A stretch of 8,628 nt of DNA from Pseudomonadota bacterium. GTDB lineage: Bacteria > Pseudomonadota > Alphaproteobacteria > Rhizobiales > Beijerinckiaceae. Location: NCBI GenBank assembly GCA_023452965.1, contig JAEXUU010000294.1, positions 1 to 8,628 of the forward strand. Direction: 5' to 3'. Both the position numbers and the translations under genes were made by a program. Each line of letters starts with the position of its first letter. Position 1 is the first letter of the stretch. The notes below the pieces were generated by a model. That model did not search any database, was not told where the DNA came from, and saw only the letters and a program-made list of their open reading frames with translations. This document shows, piece after piece, positions 1 through 6,311 of this stretch.

Positions 1-1
1 G

Positions 2-1267
2 GTCACGATGGAGATGACCCGGCGTGTCATAACCAACGCTGCCGATGCCGTCGGAACGCGGGCTCCGATGGGTCATATCATCAAGCTGCGCAGCTATCCC
101 GATGCGTCCTTCAGGGACGTAACGGCACCGAATGCCGACACGCTCTACACCACCGCATTCTTCGACGTCGGCACCGAGCCCTGGGTCCTCAGCGTTCCCG
201 ACATGAAGGGGCGCTACTTCCTGCTACCGATGCTGGACGGCTGGACGACCGTCTTCCAGGTGCCGGGCAAGCGGACCACCGGCACCGGAGCCCAGACCTA
301 CGCGATCACCGGTCCCGGCTGGAAGGGCACGCTGCCGGAGGGCGTGAAGGAATACAAATCCTCGACCAACATCGTCTGGCTGCTCGGGCGCATCTACTGC
401 ACCGGCACGCCGGAGGACTACGCCGCGGTCCACAAGCTGCAGGATGAGTTCAAGCTCGTTCCGCTCAGCGCCTATGGCAAGCCTTACACGCCGCCGCCCG
501 GCAAGGTCGACCCGTCGATCGACATGAAGACCGCGGTGCGCGAGCAGGTCAATCGCATGGATGCGGTGTCCTACTTCAAGCTGCTCTGCGAACTCATGAA
601 GAGCAATCCGCCGTCGGCCGCCGACGCCCCCGAGCTCGCGCGCTTCGCCCATCTCGGCATCGTTCCGGGCCAGGATTTCGACGAGAGCAAGTTCAAGGTC
701 GATCTGGCGAAGCGGGTCCCCGAGATAGCCTTCGACAGGATCATGCTGCAGTTCAAGATCAACGGAGCCGTCAAGCACGAGAACGGCTGGGCCTTTACGA
801 AGAAGACCGGCATCTACGGCACCGACTACCTGATGCGCGCGCTGGTGGCCGCGATCGGCCTCGGCGCCAACCGCCCGCAGGACGCGGTCTACCCGACCTC
901 GCAGCGCGATTCCGTCGGCCGCAAATACAGCGGGGCGAACAAGTACGTCATGCGCTTCGCCAAGGGACATCTGCCCCCCGCGGACGGCTTCTGGTCGCTG
1001 ACCATGTACGACGACAAGTATTTCTTCGTGAGCAACCCGCTGAACCGGTATTCGATCAGCGCCCGCCAGAACCTCAAAGCCAACCCGGACGGCTCCACCG
1101 ACCTCTACATCCAGCATGAATCCCCTGGGAAGGAGAAGGAGTCTAACTGGCTTCCCGCTCCTGCGGGCGATTTCATCCTGATGCTTCGCATGTACTGGCC
1201 GAGCGAGACCGATCCGTCGATCCTCAACGGCACATGGACGATCCCTGCCGCGGAGAAACAGGCTTGA
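2..1267 (+). CDS. DUF1254/DUF1214 domain protein, 5' end outside window
   Basis: The frame is open from the left edge of the window, and the codons before the first ATG (position 8) read Val-Thr, giving VTMEMTRR. This fits the conserved 'YPLVTMEMTRR' region of DUF1254 proteins, so the true start, normally with a signal peptide, lies upstream and roughly 40-70 residues are missing. Counting from the ATG at 8, the DUF1254 part covers about residues 15-150 (APNADTLYTTAFFDV at 40-54, then a FLLPMLDGWT stretch). The C-terminal DUF1214 part covers about residues 305-410 (GFWSLTMYD, then a Trp- and Pro-rich end). The family is common in Proteobacteria, usually exported; its biochemical role is not established. 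The gene ends 60 bp before an HdeA-like gene with no clear terminator between them, so co-transcription is likely. No frameshift is seen. The family call is firm; the function is unknown. Confidence 0.9.
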   Translation, partial: VTMEMTRRVITNAADAVGTRAPMGHIIKLRSYPDASFRDVTAPNADTLYTTAFFDVGTEPWVLSVPDMKGRYFLLPMLDGWTTVFQVPGKRTTGTGAQTYAITGPGWKGTLPEGVKEYKSSTNIVWLLGRIYCTGTPEDYAAVHKLQDEFKLVPLSAYGKPYTPPPGKVDPSIDMKTAVREQVNRMDAVSYFKLLCELMKSNPPSAADAPELARFAHLGIVPGQDFDESKFKVDLAKRVPEIAFDRIMLQFKINGAVKHENGWAFTKKTGIYGTDYLMRALVAAIGLGANRPQDAVYPTSQRDSVGRKYSGANKYVMRFAKGHLPPADGFWSLTMYDDKYFFVSNPLNRYSISARQNLKANPDGSTDLYIQHESPGKEKESNWLPAPAGDFILMLRMYWPSETDPSILNGTWTIPAAEKQA

Positions 1268-1327
1268 ATCGGGCCCTGCGAGGCCTCCGCTCCAACGATC
1301 ACCGGTGAAATTAGAGAGACGAAGACA

Positions 1328-1684
1328 ATGACCAGAAAGTCAATGGCAGCAGCATTCGTAGGGATGATGCTTGCGACTCCGGCCGCCGCGCAGACCGCCC
1401 TGAGCGCCTATGCGGACGAGAAGGGTTACATCGACGTCCAGAAACTGACCTGCGCACAACTTGCGGGGACGTTCCAGGAAGACGCGGACATGCTGACGAC
1501 CTGGTATAGCGGCTGGTACAACGGCCTGGCACGCAAGCACATGCTCAACGTCAAGAGCGGCAAAGAAGCCGAGCACGAAGTCATCCAGTACTGCAAGGCC
1601 AACCAGAACAAGCGCGTGATCGAAGCTATCGCCGTGGTATTCAAGGATATGCGCGCCGAGCGCGGCATCGAGATGAAGCCCTGA
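1328..1684 (+). CDS. HdeA/HdeB-family periplasmic protein
   Basis: This is a 118-residue protein with a clear Sec signal peptide: Lys/Arg near the start, a hydrophobic run at about 5-17, and cleavage near the Ala-Ala-Ala-Gln at 19-22. The mature part starts with a short acidic region, then the family core: Cys42 in LTCAQLAGTFQ, a WYSGWYNG aromatic block near 59-66, and Cys89 in IQYCKANQ. The two cysteines are 47 residues apart, close to the spacing of the single disulfide in E. coli HdeA. Enteric HdeA and HdeB are acid-activated periplasmic chaperones; many rhizobial relatives carry the same fold without a tested function. The start is supported by a purine-rich stretch (gagagacgaag) just upstream. 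The gene sits 60 bp after the DUF1254 gene and is followed by a strong hairpin. An acid- or envelope-stress role is inferred. Confidence 0.85.
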   Translation: MTRKSMAAAFVGMMLATPAAAQTALSAYADEKGYIDVQKLTCAQLAGTFQEDADMLTTWYSGWYNGLARKHMLNVKSGKEAEHEVIQYCKANQNKRVIEAIAVVFKDMRAERGIEMKP

Positions 1685-1708
1685 TCTGAAGGCGCTACCT
1701 CTCCGCTG

Positions 1709-1743
1709 AGGATCCGGGTCGAGCTTTCGACCCGGATCTTCTC
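1709..1743 (+). terminator. Strong intercistronic hairpin, possible weak terminator
   Basis: Positions 1711-1722 (gatccgggtcga) and 1727-1738 (tcgacccggatc) form a perfect 12-bp stem with a GCTT loop. It can be extended by about three pairs (one G-U) into 1708-1710 and 1739-1741. Only two T residues follow directly, so it is not a classical strong rho-independent terminator. It begins 24 bp after the HdeA-like stop, and the Shine-Dalgarno of the next gene starts 11 bp after it. It may end transcription partially or stabilise the upstream message. Confidence 0.55.
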
Positions 1744-1754
1744 CCGAACTTGAA

Positions 1755-1760
1755 AAGGAG
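1755..1760 (+). promoter_or_regulatory. Shine-Dalgarno that fixes the lipoprotein start
   Basis: AAGGAG lies 7 nt before the ATG at 1768. An in-frame TTG at 1750 sits upstream of this site and would add six residues, but it would place the ribosome site inside the coding sequence, so the ATG at 1768 is preferred. Confidence 0.7.
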
Positions 1761-1767
1761 CGATCGC

Positions 1768-1989
1768 ATGACATCAATCCGAATGATCGGCTTGGTCTTT
1801 CTGACAGGCATCGTCCTCAGCGGCTGTCAGACGTCGCAGTCGAGACAGGAAGAGCTCGCGGCGATTTGCGCAAACCCGGTCAACAGGCAGCCCCAGAATT
1901 TCTACTTTGACGAATGCCAGGCGCTTTACCCTTCTTCTGACCGGGCATTGCAGAAGGACTATCGGCTCGGCGCGCCGGCGGGCCGCTGA
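1768..1989 (+). CDS. Small putative lipoprotein, unknown function
   Basis: This is a 73-residue protein with a lipoprotein signal peptide: Arg5 in the n-region, a hydrophobic core at about 6-16, and an LSGC lipobox at 17-20, making Cys20 the likely lipidated residue after signal peptidase II cleavage. The mature part is only about 54 residues, hydrophilic, with two further cysteines (34 and 50) that could pair, an Asn/Gln/Phe/Tyr-rich middle (QPQNFYFDEC) and no recognisable domain. Residues after Cys20 (Gln-Thr-Ser) give no inner-membrane retention Asp, so outer-membrane placement is plausible. The start is set by AAGGAG 7 nt upstream. No promoter fits in the short gap after the preceding hairpin, so expression probably depends on read-through from the HdeA-like gene. 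I do not recognise a specific family. Confidence 0.72.
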   Translation: MTSIRMIGLVFLTGIVLSGCQTSQSRQEELAAICANPVNRQPQNFYFDECQALYPSSDRALQKDYRLGAPAGR

Positions 1990-2191
1990 GGGGGCTGCAT
2001 CGTCTCCCGCTCCGCGACATTGCCGGCTCAACACTCTTGTCATCTAGACCGGCGCGAGGGGGCTAGGTCACCGATCAGCCCTTCCTTGGCCGCGCCCGCG
2101 CAACGAGCGCGACACCGGGCTGGACCACGCGGCCCGAGGGCGGCGCTATCTGGTCATTGGGCGCGTATCGCGTCGTTCAGAACCCGACCGC

Positions 2192-2344
2192 GAGGTCCGC
2201 CTTGAAGGCGTGGTCCTGGCGATCGGGGTGCTCTCAATCTCGAGCATCATGTTCGTGATCGTCGATCTGAGCATGCCCTATCGAGGGGTGTTTCACATCT
2301 CCAGCGTGTCGACGCGCGAGGCGCTGATGGACATGATGCGATAG
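2192..2344 (+). pseudogene. C-terminal relic of a DUF4239-type membrane protein
   Basis: In the frame ending at the TAG at 2342-2344, the translation contains a hydrophobic segment (VVLAIGVLSISSIMFVIV) followed by DLSMPYRGVFHISS and TREAL. This matches the typical end of DUF4239 (bestrophin-like) membrane proteins: a last membrane helix, then a pattern like (D/E)L..P(F/Y).G....SS...R.AL. The frame is open back to 2048 but has no suitable start, and the residues before about 2190 do not resemble the family. In the next frame, at about 2165-2200, there is a short stretch (IASFRTRPRG) that could be the preceding loop, which would imply a frameshift near 2190. The family assignment is from memory of the C-terminal pattern. 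The remnant status is well supported by the missing N-terminal helices. Confidence 0.55.
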
Positions 2345-2378
2345 GTCCGGCGGCGGCGCATTGCGCGCGTCGTTGGCT

Positions 2379-2393
2379 CATCGCCCTGCGATG
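2379..2393. repeat. Short perfect inverted repeat between convergent genes
   Basis: CATCGC and GCGATG are separated by CCT, giving a 6-bp stem with a 3-nt loop, 27 bp beyond the stop of the minus-strand cytochrome gene and 35 bp beyond the relic's stop. No T-run follows on either strand, so a terminator role is weak. Nothing else stands out between 2345 and 2419 apart from GC-rich repeats of GGC. Confidence 0.25.
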
Positions 2394-2419
2394 CCTGCAA
2401 CCCGGCCGCCGCTCGCGAC

Positions 2420-3427
2420 CTAACGCGGCGTTGGCGGTGGCGGGTTTTGCTTCAGCTTGTCGATCGCCTGCCGTATCGGCCCGAACGGTCCGTAGCGGTG
2501 CTGATCGACGCCGAAGCCGTCGGCATAGGGGCCATAGGGCGCGTCGACCGGTTTCAGGAGCAGATCGGGAAAGTCGCGCTCCAGTCCCGGTTTCACCGGC
2601 CGCTCATGGGACAGCATGAACGCCGCGACGTCCCAGGCGTCCTCTACGGACAGGCGCGGGCTGGCATAGTCGGTCCCGTGCGGCATGTTGAAGTGGACGA
2701 AGTTCGCCGCAACGCTCAGCCTGGCCATGCCGGCGCCGTTGTTGAAGCTGTCCGCGCCCCAGAGCGGCGGCACCAGGTAGCCGAGATCGGTCGTGGGCAG
2801 GCTTCGTCTGACGCCGAGACCGTCATTGCCGTGGCAGGCTGCGCAGGCGTCCCGGAAAATGGAGGTGCCCCGCGCCGGATCGGCCGCGCGCGCCAGTTCG
2901 GGCATCGATCCCGCGCCAAGACCGGGCAATGTCTCGCCCTTCGCGACGTTGGTGGAGAGGAAGTCGATATAGGCGACGAGCGCGCGCATCTCGGGCGCGG
3001 AATCGGGCATTTCGCGACCGTTCAGGCTCCGGGTCATGCAGGAGTTGACGCGGTCCTCGATCGTGATTTCGCCGCCCTTGCGAGCGCTGTACTGCGGAAA
3101 CAGGTGAGCCAGGCCGAACAGGGGCAAGCCGAACTTGCGCGTGCCGGCTGAGAGATGACAGTTGCTGCAGGACAGGTTGTTGCCGGCATAGCGCGTGCTG
3201 GCATCGCCGACGTTCGGCCCGATCAGGGACGGGGTGGCGACGACGAGTTCGCGGCCTTTTCTGATCAATCGATCGGCAGGACTGTCCGATAGCGTCGTCA
3301 CGTCCGGGACGACCCAGTCGGAGGGCTGCTGCTGAGCGAAGGCGCCCGTGCAGGCTAGGAGCGCCCAGGCTGCGGCAAGGCCGATGCCGGACATAAGGCG
3401 CGCGCATGTGACGAAGCGGCTGGTCAT
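2420..3427 (-). CDS. TsdA-like diheme c-type cytochrome
   Basis: Taking the ATG at 3427, the protein has 335 residues. It has a signal peptide (Arg4 and Arg10, hydrophobic core at about 11-29, cleavage after Ala-Phe-Ala at 29-31), so it acts in the periplasm. It has two covalent heme sites: CSNCH at 87-91 and CAACH at 195-199. The blocks around them are those of thiosulfate dehydrogenase TsdA and its close relatives: NLSCSNCHLSAGTRK, FPQYSAR, EDRVNSCMTRSLNG (125-137), PPLWGADSFNNGAGM (220-234), NMPHG (247-251) and AWDVAAFMLSHERP (264-277). Cys130 sits where TsdA carries its unusual cysteine heme ligand. TsdA joins two thiosulfates into tetrathionate, or works in reverse. A Pro-rich tail (329-334) ends the protein. 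The frame also extends up to an ATG at 3511, but those 28 extra residues would bury the signal peptide; GGTGA lies 4 nt before the 3427 start. The substrate is inferred. Confidence 0.85.
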   Translation of the reverse strand: MTSRFVTCARLMSGIGLAAAWALLACTGAFAQQQPSDWVVPDVTTLSDSPADRLIRKGRELVVATPSLIGPNVGDASTRYAGNNLSCSNCHLSAGTRKFGLPLFGLAHLFPQYSARKGGEITIEDRVNSCMTRSLNGREMPDSAPEMRALVAYIDFLSTNVAKGETLPGLGAGSMPELARAADPARGTSIFRDACAACHGNDGLGVRRSLPTTDLGYLVPPLWGADSFNNGAGMARLSVAANFVHFNMPHGTDYASPRLSVEDAWDVAAFMLSHERPVKPGLERDFPDLLLKPVDAPYGPYADGFGVDQHRYGPFGPIRQAIDKLKQNPPPPTPR

Positions 3428-3507
3428 GATCTCACCATCGATGGAGGCTGCGTCGGTCCGCGCGACGGAGGTTACAAGTCCTGACGGGGTGAAGCTGTTG
3501 GGACGGA

Positions 3508-3741
3508 TCATGGAGTAAGGCTAGGCCCTTGTCCTGGTGGCGAGGCTGCCCTTGCGATCTCACAAGAGCGCGGGCAGTCTTTCGTTGCCGGCAGCAGACC
3601 GTCCAATCGAGCACGTTTTACTGCTGCTTTGAGAAGAGTTTCTTCAGCTGGGCTTTTTGCCAATGCCCAAAAGTAGGACAGGCGCAGCGCTTCGGCCTCG
3701 GTCGAACAACATCGGTACTCAGCCCTGCCGATCGTCGGCAT
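3508..3741 (-). CDS. Hypothetical 77-residue protein between acetyltransferase and cytochrome
   Basis: This ORF starts 8 nt after the acetyltransferase stop codon. Its TGA overlaps the most upstream ATG of the cytochrome frame as ATGA (3508-3511). It fills an interval that otherwise holds nothing. The product has a likely amphipathic helical middle (EAEALRLSYFWALAKSPAEE, about 16-35, then LLKAAVKRARLDGLL), four cysteines (11, 12, 59, 63 approximately), and no signal peptide or membrane segment. The spacing of Ala/Leu and a 'SP-E' turn recall small helical hypothetical proteins common in rhizobia, but I cannot name a family. Evidence against it is a poor ribosome site (only CAGG directly before the ATG) and short length. 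It could be chance coding potential. The fit between neighbours is the main support. Confidence 0.4.
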   Translation of the reverse strand: MPTIGRAEYRCCSTEAEALRLSYFWALAKSPAEETLLKAAVKRARLDGLLPATKDCPRSCEIARAASPPGQGPSLTP

Positions 3742-3749
3742 CCTGAATT

Positions 3750-6311
3750 TCAGGGCTCGGCCGGCCGGGAGCTCCCCAAGGCGTGCAGGTCCAGCGCAAC
3801 GTGCTTGGTCGAAATATCGTCGGGATCGGCCGTGATCTCGAAGCCGAGGTCTCGGCAGAGCGCGAGCATCGGCCCGTTCTCCGCCAGGACCTGGCTATGG
3901 ACGCGCTGCACCTTCTCGGCCTTGGCCCAGTCGATGATCAGCTCCATCAACGCGCGGCCGAGCCCGATGCCCTTCAGATCGGAGCGCAGCAGAATCGCGT
4001 ACTCCGCCTCGGCGTGCCCGGGCGCGGCATGGAGCCGGACGGCGCCGGCCGCTTCGCCGCTGTCTTCCTCGATGGCGATGAATGCGATCTCCCGGGCGTA
4101 GTCGAGCTGGGTGAGGCGAGCGAGGAAGGCGTGGCTGAAGGTCTTCAGCGGCGCGAAGAACCGCAGTCTGAGGTCCTCCGCGGTGACGCGCGCCAGCATC
4201 GCGCCGATGAGCAGTTCGTCCTCCGGCTTCATCGGGCGGATGAAGAAGCGCCGCTCGCCCAGCGCAAGCCGCCGCGTCCAGCTGTTCGGATAGGGCCGGA
4301 TCGCCGGACGACGGCGGCGGGCTGGGTCGGGCTCGAGCACGACACGCGCGTCGACCGCGACGACGCCGCCGGCATCGGCAAGGATCGGATTGAGGTCCAT
4401 CGCGCGGATCTGGGGAAGCGCCGAGGCGATGTTGCCCACCGCGACGAGGACCTCGGCGATCGCGCGCCGGTCGGCAGCAGGAACATCGCGATAGGCGGCG
4501 AGGATACGGGAAACCCGCGTCCGGGCGATCAGGCTCTCGGCCGAGGCGAGGTCGAGCGGCGGCAGCGCCACCTGCGTATCGGCGATGAGCTCGGCCGCCG
4601 TGCCGCCGCGGCCGAAAACGATGACCGGCCCGAAGCACGGGTCGACCGAAAAGCCCGCGATCAGTTCGCGCGCCTTGGCGCGATGCGCCATGGGCTGCAC
4701 GAGAAATCCGGCAAGCCGGGCTTCCGGCCGCAGCTGCCGCAGGCGCTCGGCCATGCGATCCGCGGCGTCCCGGACGGCCTGCTCATTGGCGAGTTCGAGT
4801 TCGACCCCGCCGACATCCGATTTGTGTGCCACATCGGGCGAGACGATCTTGAGTGCGACGGTGCGGCCGGCCGCGAACTGTGCCCTGGCCGCTTCGGCGG
4901 CCGCTGTGGCATCGGCCGCGATCACCAGCCCGAGCGTCGGAATTCGGAACAGGACGAGCAGCTGCGTGACCTCGTCCGGCTCGAGCCAGGCGCGGCCCTG
5001 GGCGATGGCGCGGTCGACCAGCGCGGCGGCGGCATCGATGTCGGGCTGATCGCTCTCGTCGAGCGCGGGTGGCGTCGCCATCAGCTCCTTGAGCAGCCTG
5101 GCGTGCCGGGTCAGATGCTGGAAGCCGACGATCGCCGCCTGCTCCGTCGCGAAGGAGGGGATGCCGGCCGATGCGAAGAACCGCGAAATCTCTTCTCCGC
5201 CGCCGACCCACACCGCCAGAACCGGCTTCCGAAACGCTGGTGCCGCGTAGGCCTCGGCCACGGCGCGGGCGCAATCCCCGGAATCGTCGGGCGCAAGCGG
5301 CGCGTTGAGTGCCAGGACCGCGTCGACATCGTTCCGGGCCAGAAGGCGGGAGACCGCCTCTCGGTAGTCCTGCGCCGTCCGCACGATCTCCGGCTCCGGG
5401 AGCCTCTGCTCCGTGCCGGCGGCTTGCCGCATCCGGGCGGCTGCGAGCGCCGCCAGCCCATCGCCATTGCTGACGATCGCCAACCGGCCGGAATCGGCGG
5501 CGCGGGCGCGCCCGAGCGTCTCGGCAGCCGCAAAGAGCTCGTCGAGATCGTCGACACGTAGCAGGCCAGCGCGGTGAAAGGCCGCGTCGTGCGCGGCATC
5601 GCTGGTCACGATCAGGGCCGAATGCGTCAGGGCGGGCCATGGCGGCTCCGGGCGCGGCGGCTTCAGGACCAGGACCGGCTTGAGCCGTGCCGCGGCGCGG
5701 GCCGAAGACAGGAAGCGCGGGGCATCGGTGACGGCGTCGATCGTCAGCAGGATGGTGCGTGTCGACGGGTCGGCCGTAAAATGATCGAGCGCGTCGGCGA
5801 TGTCGACATCGGCGCTTCCGCCCAGGATCACCACGCCGGAGAGACCGATACCGCGCCGCGCGGCCCAGGCCAGTATCCCGGCCGCCACGGAGTTGGACTG
5901 CGCAATGAGCGCGACAGAGCCCGCGGTCAGCTGCACGGGGACGGCCGTCGCATTGAGGCCGAGACGGGGCGCGGCGAGACCGAGCGAGTCCGGCCCGATC
6001 AGTCGCATGCCGCCGGCCTCCGCCGCGCTCCGCAGGCGCTCGCCATCGGCGGCCTCCCCATCGGGCACGAGGAGTCCGGCACAATCGCGCCCTGCCGCAG
6101 CCGCCAGTACCTGCTCCGCGACCGCGACGGACGCGATGAGAAGACCGGACGGCGCAAGCGCAGGAAGGGCATCCACGCCCGGAAGCACGGTGAGCGTGCC
6201 GCGATAGGACCCCGAGCGGATCTGTGTCGCCAGCAGCTCTGCCTCGGGACAGCCGGCGATCACCGTGATCCTGGCGGGTTCAAGCGCGCGTCTGAGCAGG
6301 GCGAGCGTCAT
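3750..6311 (-). CDS. Pat/YfiQ-like protein acetyltransferase: acyl-CoA synthetase (NDP-forming) fused to GNAT
   Basis: This 853-residue cytoplasmic protein has the domain order of Pat/YfiQ: CoA-binding and succinyl-CoA-ligase-like domains (about 1-400), an ATP-grasp domain (about 430-660; VAHKSDVGGVELEL at 494-507, GPVIVFGRGGTAAELI at 561-576, DLNPILAD at 639-646) and a C-terminal GNAT domain (about 688-845; acetyl-CoA loop K-G-I-G-L-G at 780-785). Such enzymes acetylate lysines of metabolic enzymes, acetyl-CoA synthetase being the best-known target; the synthetase part is usually regulatory. The length is slightly below the usual 880-910. His230 aligns with the phosphohistidine of active NDP-forming synthetases, but nearby motifs are changed: AQSNS (137-141) where SQSGA is usual, and PPRPEPPWP before His230 where a Lys-x-Gly-Arg run is usual. 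The N-terminal nucleotide-binding Gly motif is also eroded. The start is the first ATG; only a weak GGAAA lies upstream. Confidence 0.9.
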   Translation of the reverse strand: MTLALLRRALEPARITVIAGCPEAELLATQIRSGSYRGTLTVLPGVDALPALAPSGLLIASVAVAEQVLAAAAGRDCAGLLVPDGEAADGERLRSAAEAGGMRLIGPDSLGLAAPRLGLNATAVPVQLTAGSVALIAQSNSVAAGILAWAARRGIGLSGVVILGGSADVDIADALDHFTADPSTRTILLTIDAVTDAPRFLSSARAAARLKPVLVLKPPRPEPPWPALTHSALIVTSDAAHDAAFHRAGLLRVDDLDELFAAAETLGRARAADSGRLAIVSNGDGLAALAAARMRQAAGTEQRLPEPEIVRTAQDYREAVSRLLARNDVDAVLALNAPLAPDDSGDCARAVAEAYAAPAFRKPVLAVWVGGGEEISRFFASAGIPSFATEQAAIVGFQHLTRHARLLKELMATPPALDESDQPDIDAAAALVDRAIAQGRAWLEPDEVTQLLVLFRIPTLGLVIAADATAAAEAARAQFAAGRTVALKIVSPDVAHKSDVGGVELELANEQAVRDAADRMAERLRQLRPEARLAGFLVQPMAHRAKARELIAGFSVDPCFGPVIVFGRGGTAAELIADTQVALPPLDLASAESLIARTRVSRILAAYRDVPAADRRAIAEVLVAVGNIASALPQIRAMDLNPILADAGGVVAVDARVVLEPDPARRRRPAIRPYPNSWTRRLALGERRFFIRPMKPEDELLIGAMLARVTAEDLRLRFFAPLKTFSHAFLARLTQLDYAREIAFIAIEEDSGEAAGAVRLHAAPGHAEAEYAILLRSDLKGIGLGRALMELIIDWAKAEKVQRVHSQVLAENGPMLALCRDLGFEITADPDDISTKHVALDLHALGSSRPAEP

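Noticed and set aside
224..1117. Long minus-strand open frame (297 codons) opposite the DUF1254 gene
   Set aside because: It is a shadow of the GC-rich third-position bias of the real gene; its product is low-complexity Arg/Val/Gly/Ala without motifs.
3742..3754. CCTGAA-T-TTCAGG inverted repeat over the acetyltransferase stop codon as an operator or terminator
   Set aside because: The one-base centre does not allow a stable RNA hairpin as such, the arms are only 6 bp and no T-run follows.
3783..5561. 592-codon plus-strand open frame opposite the acetyltransferase gene
   Set aside because: The product is Arg/Asp/Gly/Ala-rich with no domain, while the minus strand carries clear ATP-grasp and GNAT motifs over the same DNA.
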